From Desulfatitalea sp. (GTDB lineage: Bacteria; Desulfobacterota; Desulfobacteria; Desulfobacterales; Desulfosarcinaceae): a stretch of DNA of 12,883 bases. The stretch's first letter is position 1; each line of letters begins with the position of its first letter. The DNA is taken from positions 1-12,883 of the forward strand of contig JABDRH010000117.1 of assembly GCA_013041835.1 (NCBI GenBank), read 5' to 3'. Under the pieces are notes generated by a model. That model was given only the letters and a program-made list of their open reading frames with translations. It ran no database searches and was not told the origin of the DNA. The translations under genes were made by a program, and so were the position numbers. This document shows positions 6,683 to 12,883 of this stretch, piece after piece.

Positions 6683-7120
6683 CTATGGCTGGCTCTGCAG
6701 GATGATCCGATCGGTGATGAAGCCGAAAAAGCCGTCTTTGTTCGCGGCAGAAAAGGACCATCCCAAATGGATCTGGCAGTCGGCACAGATCGTGATTCTC
6801 CAGGAATATCCGGCGAACCAGGCAAATTCCGTGGATGGTGATCCGATAAAACCACAACCTCTGGCGGATTGAAAGCATGCGATTTCATAGACAATGCCGG
6901 AAGGATTCGCGAAGGTGTGGGTGTGACTGCCCTGGATGTGAGCACGATGGGACGGCCGGCTCAAGCGCTGCCTGCAATTTTTGCAGACAAACCAGGCCTC
7001 TTCATCCTGATCGTCCGGTGTTTGTTGAGACGATGGCGCCATGGAAAGGCTTTTGGGGGCGGAGGTGTCCATCTTTAAGACTGTAATCAATGCAACGTAA
7101 AGCACGTGACCTTTCATCAT
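6683..7120 (-). CDS. CULT-domain protein (cereblon-like ligand-binding zinc protein)
   Basis: This 145-residue protein has a C-terminal CULT domain from about residue 43. Two zinc pairs, C46/C49 (VCKNC) and C112/C115 (CADC), and a tri-tryptophan cage, W101, W107 and W121, have the same spacing as W380/W386/W400 and C391/C394 of human cereblon. Phe123 matches F402. Typical text includes HTHTFANPSGIVYEI, EFAWFAGYSWRIT and IHLGWSF. CULT domains bind uridine- and thalidomide-like cyclic imides; bacterial single-domain forms such as MsCI4 of Magnetospirillum are known, but their native ligand is uncertain. The N-terminus has a short hydrophobic stretch (VLYVALITVL, 6-15) after a Lys that might be a weak export signal, followed by a polar linker. 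The start at 7120 (or the adjacent ATG at 7117) is supported by CAGGGG. It lies 65 bp downstream of the HU-like gene. Confidence 0.88.
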   Translation of the reverse strand: MMKGHVLYVALITVLKMDTSAPKSLSMAPSSQQTPDDQDEEAWFVCKNCRQRLSRPSHRAHIQGSHTHTFANPSGIVYEIACFQSARGCGFIGSPSTEFAWFAGYSWRITICADCQIHLGWSFSAANKDGFFGFITDRIILQSQP

Positions 7121-7185
7121 AGTCCCCTGCCATCGGGAAGCATGGCGTGGCTGTTGTTCGTCTCCTGGTCATGGATAAGGAATGT

Positions 7186-7464
7186 TCAGGATAGGTCCAC
7201 CCGCTCCTTTAGCTCCTTGCCACAACGGAAAAACGGTAGTTTTTTTGGCTTGACCACTACCGGTGAACCTGTTTTCGGGTTTCTGCCGGTATACGACTTG
7301 TACTCCTTGACAAAAATGCTGCCTAAGCCGCGAATTTCGACGCGTTCACCTTCTGCCAATGCGTCCGCCATGGTATTGAAAAATATATCTACAATTTTTT
7401 CAGCCTGTTGGCGCGTGAAATCATTCCGGTTTTTAAGCTCATTCACCAGATCGGCCTTATTCAT
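7186..7464 (-). CDS. HU/IHF family DNA-binding protein
   Basis: This 92-residue histone-like protein bends DNA as a dimer. The N-terminal helices begin MNKADLVNELKNR. The DNA-binding arm carries GRNPKTG (60-66) with the intercalating Pro63, and the C-terminus reads KPKKLPFFRCGKELKERV. This style resembles IHF-beta-like HU proteins of Desulfobacterota; which subunit type it is cannot be decided here. The start is the ATG at 7464, fixed by AAGGAGG 5 nt upstream; the longer frame to 7527 runs through the promoter. A near-perfect promoter lies just upstream, consistent with high expression. Confidence 0.93.
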   Translation of the reverse strand: MNKADLVNELKNRNDFTRQQAEKIVDIFFNTMADALAEGERVEIRGLGSIFVKEYKSYTGRNPKTGSPVVVKPKKLPFFRCGKELKERVDLS

Positions 7465-7494
7465 AAAATCCTCCTTAATGTCAATTAAATCAAT

Positions 7495-7523
7495 ATTGTA
7501 GCGATGTAATCCATGCGTGTCAA
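7495..7523 (-). promoter_or_regulatory. Near-consensus sigma70 promoter of the HU/IHF-like gene
   Basis: On the minus strand there is TTGACA (7523-7518), a 17-bp spacer and TACAAT (7500-7495). The start of transcription would be near 7488, about 24 nt before the ATG. A small inverted repeat, AACCA-A-TGGTT (7522-7532), overlaps the -35 and could be an operator. Confidence 0.75.
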
Positions 7524-7540
7524 CCAATGGTTTGGATTAT

Positions 7541-7579
7541 TCGCTCAGCTAAATACTGAACCTATTTATGCGCGAGCCC
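7541..7579. repeat. Second copy of the palindromic repeat (between tRNA-Leu and the HU-like gene)
   Basis: The right arm ATTTATGCGCGAGCCC (7564-7579) matches 4086-4101 with one difference. The left arm TCGCTCAGCTAAAT (7541-7554) is a degenerate complement with a 2-nt bulge, and the loop is again 9 nt. It lies in non-coding DNA on the far side of the same minus-strand block as the first copy. Confidence 0.45.
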
Positions 7580-7627
7580 AAAGTGAAGCGAATGTTTCCG
7601 GGGAGTTCGAGTCTTCGAAAAACGAGG

Positions 7628-7715
7628 TGGTGCCTGGAGCCGGAATCGAACCGGCACGAAGTTAAACTTCGAGGGATTTTAAGTCCCTTGCGTCTACCAA
7701 TTCCGCCATCCAGGC
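7628..7715 (-). tRNA. tRNA-Leu (anticodon UAA), CCA encoded
   Basis: On the minus strand the gene starts GCCTGGATGGCGGAATTGG and ends with the T arm GGTTCGATTCC and acceptor TCCAGGC, discriminator A and encoded CCA (7630-7628). The 7-bp acceptor pairs fully. The anticodon loop CTTAAAA gives anticodon UAA, reading UUA and UUG. The long variable arm (CGAAG...CTTCG) is typical of class II tRNA-Leu. A T5 run (7622-7618) follows 5 nt after the CCA and may serve termination. Confidence 0.97.
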
Positions 7716-7886
7716 CAGTCGTATATTATCAGCGGATCGCATCATCTGACGGGATGAACCGGTGATACCGAATCTTTCAAACAATGCGAGGCGGATCATG
7801 CGATGAACGGTCTAATACAGTTACCCGGGGCTGATGTCAAGCATTGAAATAATTGTAATTTTGTCATAAAGAAAGCCGCCATAGGT

Positions 7887-7902
7887 ATCCAAACATCCAA
7901 AC
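7887..7902. repeat. Tandem 8-bp repeat upstream of the outer-membrane protein gene
   Basis: ATCCAAAC occurs twice head to tail, ending 31 bp before the yfaZ-like ATG. The surrounding gap 7716-7933 is AT-rich; it contains a poor promoter-like TTGAAA (7844-7849) with CATAAA 15 bp later. I see no gene or structured RNA there. Confidence 0.35.
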
Positions 7903-7933
7903 ATGTAAAATTGGCCTAATTAAAAGGAGAACA

Positions 7934-8542
7934 ATGATGATGCAACGATTGTGTGCAATGATGGTCTTAGTGTTTGCTATCAGTTGGGGGGGAGCGTGTG
8001 CGGCCGAAACGTACCGTTTCGATCTGAGGGCCGGTTCCTCTTCCATTGCGGCCGGCCTGCACCATAAAACTTATCTGGATACCGGTTATCTTCGGGTGGG
8101 GGGCAGCGGCGTTTATGCTGATGATGATAGAATCCAATATCAATGGGCCAGTTTAGATCTGACCGTGGGCAGTGATACCCTCCGGCCGGGATTCAATTGT
8201 GATGTGGGACTGCGCGGCTTGCTTGGCTCGGCGGAGGATACGGGCCGCAAAGGTGATATCGGATCGTTTGGCTTCACCATTTTTGCCGGCTACCTTTTTC
8301 CCCCGGAAGTGACCGGTATTCCATTGGAGCTTTTTGGCGGCTTGACCCTGTCACCTGAAATTATGAGCTTTTGGGATTCGGAAAACTACAGAGAAATCAA
8401 ACTGGGATTCGGCTTCCGCATTATTAAAAATGCCTCTTTACAACTAGCCTATACCAATTATCGCGTGGACATGAAAAACACTCCCGACAAATGGGCCTTG
8501 AATGAGGATGCCTACCAGTTCGGACTGGTGATGCGATTTTAA
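7934..8542 (+). CDS. YfaZ-like outer-membrane beta-barrel protein
   Basis: This 202-residue exported protein has a signal peptide, hydrophobic core at about 6-19, and likely cleavage after Ala24 (ACAA before ETYRF). There is no lipobox. The mature part is made of alternating amphipathic strands rich in Gly, Tyr and Phe (WASLDLTVG, FGFTIFAGYLF, LELFGGLTLSP, IKLGFGFRI, LQLAYTNYRV) and ends in the outer-membrane signature FGLVMRF with C-terminal Phe. The layout and the LELFGGLTLSPE segment resemble the YfaZ family, whose function is not established. AGGAG at 7925-7929 precedes three consecutive ATG codons; the second or third gives better spacing. It is a single gene between tRNA-Leu and the convergent elbB unit. 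Confidence 0.8.
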   Translation: MMMQRLCAMMVLVFAISWGGACAAETYRFDLRAGSSSIAAGLHHKTYLDTGYLRVGGSGVYADDDRIQYQWASLDLTVGSDTLRPGFNCDVGLRGLLGSAEDTGRKGDIGSFGFTIFAGYLFPPEVTGIPLELFGGLTLSPEIMSFWDSENYREIKLGFGFRIIKNASLQLAYTNYRVDMKNTPDKWALNEDAYQFGLVMRF

Positions 8543-8551
8543 AAATCGCAT
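8531..8551. repeat. 21-bp near-perfect palindrome overlapping the yfaZ-like stop codon
   Basis: ATGCGATTTT-A-AAAATCGCAT has 10-bp perfect arms around one base and covers the TAA at 8540-8542. No T tract follows on either strand. In RNA, the central A/T-rich part would open into a loop on a GC-containing stem. It lies at the convergent boundary with elbB and might limit read-through or protect the mRNA end. Confidence 0.45.
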
Positions 8552-8736
8552 GTATTAAAATGCAAACGTATTAATGCACGAGCTTTCAGCTCATTCATGC
8601 AGCCGCCGACCATGTTCAGCCGCTTGATGAAGGCCAGGGCCACCGGATTTTCACTCTGAATGGTCTGGTCGGCGACGCTGTATGGCAGGTGCGTCCGGTC
8701 GTCGCTCCGCGTACCGAACACGGCGAGCTCAGACAA
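8539..8736 (-). other. Doubtful small reading frame or gene remnant after elbB
   Basis: In the 198-bp gap between elbB and the yfaZ-like gene, one minus-strand frame stays open for about 65 codons from a TTG at 8736 (SELAVFGTRSDDRTHLPY ... NPVALAFIKRLNMVGG). Its codons look G/C-biased at third positions, like the real genes nearby. There is no convincing ribosome binding site and I know no matching family. It could be a degraded gene end or chance; otherwise I see nothing in this gap besides the palindrome at its left edge. Confidence 0.2.
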
Positions 8737-8740
8737 TGCA

Positions 8741-9397
8741 TCATGCCATTTCAAGCACCTGTCTGACCAGCTTTTCAATACCCACAGCCACATCCTTGAT
8801 ACCCGGCCCAAGCATGTAAGCCGGGGTGGTGACGATTCTCAGCGCTGTGTCCACGTGAATCTGGTCCACGTTGCACGCCACATGTTTGGCGCCCATGGTT
8901 TCAATGGCGGCGGCAGTTCCCACTTCGGTGCCGATGGTTACTTCGGGTTTATGGGCGGCCAGGGCTTTGGCCAGTGTAGCCGGTGCGATGCACAAGGCGC
9001 CGACAGGCTTTCGGGCCGCAATCATCTCCTCTATGATTCGCTGAACCTGTGGATGAACCTCCGCCTGCGGCCCCTTGACGGCAAAAGTGCTTAAATTCTT
9101 GGCCGCTCCCATACCACCGGGAATAATCAGGGCATCCAACTGTCGGGCCGTCACCGTGGCCAGATCTACCATGTTGCCCCTGGCGATGCGCGCCGACTCC
9201 TTCAAGACATTGCGCGCCCCATCCATTTCGCTCTGGTCGGTATGGTCGATCACATGCAGTTGATCTTCATCGGGCGCCATGCAGACCACCTCGGCGCCGG
9301 CCTGGTCGAGAAACAGCAGGGTAAGCACGGCTTCGTGAATCTCCGAACCGTCGAAAACCCCGCACCCACTGAGCAATACGCCGATCCTTTTCCTCAT
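8741..9397 (-). CDS. elbB: ElbB family glyoxalase / isoprenoid biosynthesis protein
   Basis: This 218-residue protein has the length and motifs of E. coli ElbB (DJ-1/PfpI, class I glutamine amidotransferase-like fold): IGVLLSGCGVFDGSEIHE near the N-terminus, MAPDEDQLHVIDH, NVLKESARIARG, ALIIPGGMGAAKNLS and the nucleophile elbow GALCIAPA with Cys136. The C-terminus reads RIVTTPAYML. E. coli ElbB has weak glyoxalase activity and was linked to isoprenoid (lycopene) yield; its physiological reaction is unclear. The start at 9397 is fixed by GGGAGGAG 8 nt upstream; the in-frame extension to 9469 overlaps the thioesterase gene. It lies 52 bp downstream of the thioesterase gene on the same strand, likely one operon. 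Confidence 0.93.
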   Translation of the reverse strand: MRKRIGVLLSGCGVFDGSEIHEAVLTLLFLDQAGAEVVCMAPDEDQLHVIDHTDQSEMDGARNVLKESARIARGNMVDLATVTARQLDALIIPGGMGAAKNLSTFAVKGPQAEVHPQVQRIIEEMIAARKPVGALCIAPATLAKALAAHKPEVTIGTEVGTAAAIETMGAKHVACNVDQIHVDTALRIVTTPAYMLGPGIKDVAVGIEKLVRQVLEMA

Positions 9398-9449
9398 TGG
9401 TCTTTCTCCTCCCATATCGATTTTTCGTTCGTATTCGCCTCGCGTCGAA

Positions 9450-9845
9450 CTATGACCGACCAAGCACATGCCGCTCCGGTACGAAACACGTAAACATCCC
9501 TTGAAAGATGATGTCCTCGCCCTCCTCCCGGGTAACCGACACGGCGACCCAATACTTTATCCCTTGGACCTCCTCGACCTTGGCATCGGCCACGACCGTT
9601 TGGTCGACCCGCATTGGTTTGAGAAATTTTACATCTGCTGCGCCCAGAACCACATTGGGTTGATTAATGGCGATCATGGCGGCATAGTCGGCCAACCCGA
9701 AAATGAAACCGCCATGTACCAAACCGGTGTCATCTGCAGCCATGGCCTGACTGGCGGTCAATCGAACCCGGCTACAGCCCTGACCGACACTTAAGGGACG
9801 GCCGCACAGTGCCGGGTCTATGGCTTGGTGGGTGTTAATCTCCAT
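9450..9845 (-). CDS. PaaI/hotdog-fold thioesterase
   Basis: This 131-residue single-hotdog protein belongs to the acyl-CoA thioesterase type. The motif DDTGLVHGGFIFGLADYAAM carries the HGG turn and the following helix acidic residue (Asp of LAD) used by this superfamily. The strands VLGAADVKFLKPMRVDQTVVADAKVEE and a closing FQGMFTCFVPE are typical. The substrate is not predictable. I chose the ATG at 9845 because AGGGGG lies 4 nt upstream; the frame continues upstream to 9974 but that part looks non-coding. A perfect TTGACA (minus, 9892-9887) lies upstream with only a weak AATCAT 18 bp later, so the promoter is uncertain. elbB follows in the same direction. Confidence 0.85.
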   Translation of the reverse strand: MEINTHQAIDPALCGRPLSVGQGCSRVRLTASQAMAADDTGLVHGGFIFGLADYAAMIAINQPNVVLGAADVKFLKPMRVDQTVVADAKVEEVQGIKYWVAVSVTREEGEDIIFQGMFTCFVPERHVLGRS

Positions 9846-10060
9846 TGTGCCCCCTAACTCGTATGATTTTGTCCCAAGGCGATTTATGTCAAAGAATATA
9901 CTATTTTGCTTGTCTTCAATAGTATTTAACACAGGCACCGTGTCTTCGCTCAGAAGCATCTGGAAATCCATCATAATTGATGCTATTGGGATTCAATTGG
10001 TAAAGATCATCTCAGGATAGCAAAAGCCGAGAAGGCAAGTCAAACATAGGGAGCATTACC

Positions 10061-11179
10061 ATGGAAGGAACTCATCAAACGCGTTTGAACCACACTCGCC
10101 GGCAAATGACCAATAAGGGGTGTGATGCCTTCCTGGTTTTGATCGAGGAGAATCGGCGCTACCTCAGTGGATTCACCGGTGAAGATCACCAGTTTGACGA
10201 AACCGCCGGTGCGCTTTTTATCACCTCCGACGCCCAGGTGTTGGTGACCGATACCCGTTTCGAGACCCAGGCGCGGAACGAAGCCCCCGGTTATCGAACC
10301 GTCATTTACCGGGAGGGGGTGTTTAAATGCATTGCCGGCCTGGCCGGGGAGTTAAACGTCAAGCACCTTGGATTTGAAGGCGCCCGCTTGTCGGTGAGAC
10401 AACACGGCCAGATGAAGGAGGCCTTTACCAGCGCCGGTCTGGAAGTGACTTTCACCGCCGTGGACAATTTGGTGGAGGCGTTGCGACAGATCAAGTCGGC
10501 CGCGGAAATCGAAAACACCAAACAGGCGCTCGCGCTGGCCGAAGCGGCTTTCATCAAGACGGTTAAGACGATGCGGCCGGGCATGACTGAAAAGCAGGTG
10601 GCATGGGACCTGGAAAGGGGCATGCGCGAAGCCGGAGCGGACGCCATCTGCTTTCCGGTGATTGTGGCCGCCGGCCCCAACAGCGCCCTGCCCCACGCCA
10701 TTCCCAGCGACAGACCCATCCAGGCCGGCGAGCCAATCCTCTTTGATTGGGGCGCCCGCCTGAATGGCTACTGTTCGGACACCTCGCGCACAGTTATCAT
10801 CGGCCCGCCCGATGACATGTTTTTAAACGTACACCACACCGTGCTCGAAGCCCAACAGCACGCCATCGCCGCCATCAAGTCAGGGGTGGACGGCAAAGCC
10901 GTAGACGCTGTGGCGCGGGATTACATCCACCAGAACGGATACGCAGGCAAATTCGGCCACGGTCTGGGACACGGCACCGGCCTGGCTGTCCACGAGGCTC
11001 CGCGCCTTAGCCCGATCCGCAATTGCATGCTGCAGCGCGGTATGATTGTCACCGTCGAACCGGGCATTTACCTACCCGAGTGGGGCGGCGTGCGTATCGA
11101 ACATCAGGTGGTGGTGCAAGACCCGGAGTCTTTAGTGTTGAACCGGTTGAGCACCACCTACGATATTACTCAGCTATAA
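10061..11179 (+). CDS. M24 family Xaa-Pro aminopeptidase (aminopeptidase P type)
   Basis: This 372-residue cytoplasmic metallopeptidase removes N-terminal residues that precede proline. The N-terminal creatinase-like domain covers about 8-140 (FLVLIEENRRYLSGFTG, LVTDTRFETQA). The C-terminal pita-bread domain holds the dinuclear metal ligands D229 (FDWGA), D240 (YCSD), H304 (GHGLGHGTG), E333 (TVEPGIYLP) and E347 (VRIEHQ), and the catalytic-type H311 (AVHE). All five ligands are present, so it should be active. Length is normal for the short bacterial form. The ATG has GGGAG about 9 nt upstream. The xerD gene begins 16 bp after the stop, suggesting a shared transcript. Confidence 0.95.
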   Translation: MEGTHQTRLNHTRRQMTNKGCDAFLVLIEENRRYLSGFTGEDHQFDETAGALFITSDAQVLVTDTRFETQARNEAPGYRTVIYREGVFKCIAGLAGELNVKHLGFEGARLSVRQHGQMKEAFTSAGLEVTFTAVDNLVEALRQIKSAAEIENTKQALALAEAAFIKTVKTMRPGMTEKQVAWDLERGMREAGADAICFPVIVAAGPNSALPHAIPSDRPIQAGEPILFDWGARLNGYCSDTSRTVIIGPPDDMFLNVHHTVLEAQQHAIAAIKSGVDGKAVDAVARDYIHQNGYAGKFGHGLGHGTGLAVHEAPRLSPIRNCMLQRGMIVTVEPGIYLPEWGGVRIEHQVVVQDPESLVLNRLSTTYDITQL

Positions 11180-11195
11180 CGGCATACCTTTAGCT

Positions 11196-12104
11196 ATGAC
11201 CCCACAGGCATCAACATTGGAACAGTGGGTCGACCGGTACATGAACTTCCTGGTGGTGGAAAAGGGACTGGCCGACCACAGTGTCGCTGCCTATGCCGGC
11301 GATTTGAGGCAATTTCTCAACTTTTTGAAATCCCACTGCATTGACTCCTTTGCGCATGCCGATACCGCTGCCATTCTCAAGTACATTATCGAATTGCGCA
11401 GCACCGGCCGAGGGCCCAAAACCCGTGCCCGTCACCTGATTGCCGTCCGCGGCTTGTTTCAATACCTGCGGCAAATGGGGCACCTTTCCACGAATGCCGC
11501 CAAACTGATCGATCTGCCCAAAGGCGGCCTGAAACTGCCTGAAGTGCTCACTGTGCAGGAGATGGAACGACTGGTCGATGCACCCGACCGAAAAAGCCCA
11601 AGAGGCAAGCGCGACGCGGCCATGCTGGAAACGATTTACGCCGCAGGACTGCGGGTTTCCGAACTGGTCGCCCTGACCCTGAGCGCCGTCAATCTGGAGA
11701 GCGGATTTGTCCGCGTTCTGGGCAAGGGTGATAAGGAGCGCATCGTGCCGCTGGGACAACGGGCCATGGGCGCCTTGGCCGACTATTTTGGCGCTGGCCG
11801 CCCTGTCCTGCTCAAGCAGGTGGCAAGCCGCTACGCCTTTACGGCATGGGGCGGCAACCCCATGACCCGCCAGGGCTTCGGCAAACTGCTGCGCAAATAC
11901 ACTTTGCAGGCCGGCATCCACAAACGCGTCACCCCCCACAGCCTGCGCCACTCGTTCGCCAGTCACTTGCTGGAGGGCGGCGCCGACCTTCGATCCGTGC
12001 AATTGATGCTCGGGCACGCGGACATCGCCACCACTCAGATTTACACCCACGTCGCCCAGAAGCGGCTGATTGAGATTCATCGCAAGTACCATCCGAGGGG
12101 GTAG
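11196..12104 (+). CDS. xerD: XerD-type site-specific tyrosine recombinase
   Basis: This 302-residue protein has the standard Xer length. A SAM-like core-binding domain covers about 8-95 (FLVVEKGLADHSVAAYAGDL). The catalytic domain carries R153 (AAGLRVSEL), K177 (GKGDKERIVPL), H248 and R251 (TPHSLRHSFASHLLEGGADL), H274 (MLGHADI) and the nucleophile Y283 (QIYTHV). All are intact. Xer recombinases resolve chromosome dimers at dif during division; XerC versus XerD cannot be settled from this alone. No obvious Shine-Dalgarno precedes the ATG, 16 bp after the aminopeptidase stop, so coupling is likely; a TTG at 11217 with ACAGG upstream is an alternative start. It is housekeeping rather than a mobile integrase: there are no att sites or phage genes here. 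Confidence 0.93.
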   Translation: MTPQASTLEQWVDRYMNFLVVEKGLADHSVAAYAGDLRQFLNFLKSHCIDSFAHADTAAILKYIIELRSTGRGPKTRARHLIAVRGLFQYLRQMGHLSTNAAKLIDLPKGGLKLPEVLTVQEMERLVDAPDRKSPRGKRDAAMLETIYAAGLRVSELVALTLSAVNLESGFVRVLGKGDKERIVPLGQRAMGALADYFGAGRPVLLKQVASRYAFTAWGGNPMTRQGFGKLLRKYTLQAGIHKRVTPHSLRHSFASHLLEGGADLRSVQLMLGHADIATTQIYTHVAQKRLIEIHRKYHPRG

Positions 12105-12191
12105 GCGATTGGCGGAAAAGAATATACCATATCGCGCCGGATTTTTTTCCGTCTTCAAAGCGTGTCAAAGGACGCATACTGTTACAACGCA

Positions 12192-12231
12192 CATCCGGCG
12201 GTGCATATATCAGGATATGTGCCGGTGGATG
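12192..12231. repeat. Long stable hairpin between xerD and pfaD
   Basis: CATCCGGCGGTGCATAT (12192-12208) pairs with ATATGTGCCGGTGGATG (12215-12231) over 17 positions with three G-U pairs and one G-G mismatch, and a 6-nt loop. No T tract follows directly; a T7 run lies upstream at about 12141-12147 without a good stem. It may end or process the xerD transcript. It lies upstream of the pfaD promoter, so it is not in the pfaD leader. The rest of the 240-bp gap holds only the promoter listed separately. Confidence 0.5.
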
Positions 12232-12269
12232 CAACGCCGATTTCTTTCCTTCCCCTTAACAGGCCTTGA

Positions 12270-12298
12270 TTGACATCTCTTGGCGGCATGCTTACAAC
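12270..12298 (+). promoter_or_regulatory. Strong sigma70-type promoter for pfaD
   Basis: TTGACA (12270-12275), a 17-bp spacer and TACAAC (12293-12298) match the consensus at 6 and 4 of 6 positions. The start of transcription would be near 12305, leaving a leader of about 40 nt. A second TTGACA at 12313-12318 has no matching -10. Confidence 0.6.
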
Positions 12299-12344
12299 CT
12301 TTCTCCCAACACTTGACAACTCGACACCTGGAAAGAGGCTTCAC

Positions 12345-12883
12345 ATGGAAAACGAAAACAGATACGGCCAGCGGCGCTGGTTTGGAGACATCAACACCCT
12401 CAATGACAGTGGTCAGGCTTTGAAAACCGCTTTGGACCACCTTGGCCATCCCATACTTGTGGTGAACCGAGACGGCCGGCCGGCGGTGACCCAAACGGGA
12501 ACCCTGGTTTGGGGCGAGCCTCTTTCTCATGACACAGACGGTATCCCTTTATTGGGGTTTGCTCCGCCCCTGTTACCCGAGGATTTGGGTGACCCCGGAT
12601 TCAAAAAAGATATGGGCATCCGTTATGCCTATGTGGCCGGCGCCATGGCCAACGGCATTACATCGGTGAAAATGCTCCAGGCGGCCGGCCGGGCCGGCAT
12701 GATCGGGTTTTTCGGCGCAGGAGGATTGCCCCTGGATCAAATCGCCCGTGCCGCAGATCGTCTGAAAGCCGATGGCGGCGACTTTCCCTATGGGTTCAAT
12801 CTGATTCACAATCCCAGCGACCCCCAAATGGAGACCGCCACAGTTGAGCTTTACCTGCGGCACAACATCCGACTGATCAGCGC
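12345..12883 (+). CDS. pfaD: PfaD family lipid/polyketide synthase-associated enoyl reductase, N-terminal part
   Basis: The frame opens at the ATG at 12345 and runs off the window after 179 codons; full PfaD proteins are about 530-550 residues. The protein begins with a short leader (RYGQRRWFGDI) and a non-catalytic N-terminal region (HPILVVNRDGRPAV). It then enters the flavin-dependent nitronate monooxygenase-like TIM barrel with the signatures DMGIRYAYVAGAMANGI, AAGRAGMIGFFGAGGL, PYGFNLIHNPSDPQ and VELYLRHNIRLI. These are characteristic of PfaD, the trans enoyl reductase of polyunsaturated-fatty-acid-type synthases; partners PfaA-C would be expected downstream. GAAAGAGG 8 nt before the ATG is a good ribosome binding site, and a strong promoter precedes it, so pfaD may be the first gene of its operon. 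Confidence 0.9.
   Translation, partial: MENENRYGQRRWFGDINTLNDSGQALKTALDHLGHPILVVNRDGRPAVTQTGTLVWGEPLSHDTDGIPLLGFAPPLLPEDLGDPGFKKDMGIRYAYVAGAMANGITSVKMLQAAGRAGMIGFFGAGGLPLDQIARAADRLKADGGDFPYGFNLIHNPSDPQMETATVELYLRHNIRLIS

Noticed and set aside
7103..7108. Second CACGTG at the start of the CULT gene as a further parS
   Set aside because: Only about 8 of 16 positions fit parS and it lies in coding sequence.
7601..7620. GTTCGAGTC near 7605 resembling a tRNA T loop
   Set aside because: The flanking bases do not pair into a 5-bp T stem and no acceptor or anticodon arm is present.
9846..9974. N-terminal extension of the thioesterase
   Set aside because: The internal ATG at 9845 has a strong AGGGGG site and gives normal family length; the extension has no hotdog features.
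11196..12104. Tyrosine recombinase as evidence for an integrated element near tRNA-Leu
   Set aside because: It has Xer length and motifs, sits behind a housekeeping peptidase gene, is 3.5 kb from the tRNA, and no duplicated tRNA end is seen.
12113..12147. T7 run after GGCG...CGCC as an intrinsic terminator for xerD
   Set aside because: The stem is only about 4 Watson-Crick pairs with a loop over 20 nt, too weak to call.
11211..12158. 315-codon open frame antisense to xerD
   Set aside because: Its frame mirrors the G/C-rich codons of xerD, the protein is low-complexity in Gly, Gln and Val with no known motif, and xerD has all catalytic residues.

Overview
The window looks like a chromosomal segment of a Desulfobacterota (former Deltaproteobacteria) bacterium, most likely a Desulfosarcina/Desulfatitalea-type sulfate reducer. 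This is an inference from gene content and protein style: a dxs-tlyA pair, an EF-G paralogue starting with an AHGGAGKTS P-loop, a YfaZ-type porin, an IHF/HU-like protein, a PfaD-type lipid synthase gene and balanced GC. No species can be named from the sequence alone. There is no phage, transposon, CRISPR array or rRNA here.

Layout. (1) 1-3943, plus strand: 3' end of dxs, tlyA 10 bp later, then a 689-codon EF-G-family GTPase whose switch II motif reads DTPGD instead of DTPGH. A GC-rich hairpin ends this unit, and two further hairpins fill the convergent gap. (2) 4088-7715, minus strand, read right to left: tRNA-Leu(UAA); an HU/IHF-like protein with a near-consensus sigma70 promoter; a small CULT-domain (cereblon-like, zinc plus tri-tryptophan cage) protein; a parS-like palindrome; a promoter and an operon of an unknown 117-aa protein, a two-helix membrane peptide (TTG start) and a spore-photoproduct-lyase-family radical SAM protein; then yebG (a DNA-damage-associated family) and a shortened second copy of the YebG C-terminal half. 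(3) 7934-8542, plus strand: a YfaZ-like outer-membrane beta-barrel protein. (4) 8741-9845, minus strand: a hotdog thioesterase followed by elbB. (5) 10061-12883, plus strand: an M24 aminopeptidase P, a XerD-type recombinase, and the start of pfaD behind its own strong promoter.

How the genes may work together. Dxs starts the MEP isoprenoid pathway and ElbB has been linked to isoprenoid production in E. coli, but they lie in different units here. The middle minus-strand block is the accessory part: DNA architecture (HU), a ligand-binding CULT protein, a radical SAM protein related to DNA photoproduct repair, and YebG proteins. It could be a DNA-stress neighbourhood, but that is inferred from gene order only. 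The right edge probably opens into a polyunsaturated-fatty-acid-type lipid synthase cluster that continues beyond the window.

The most interesting items are the CULT protein, the duplicated YebG half, the EF-G with a substituted catalytic histidine, the SPL-family enzyme lacking the donor cysteine, the parS-like site and a hairpin repeat present twice.
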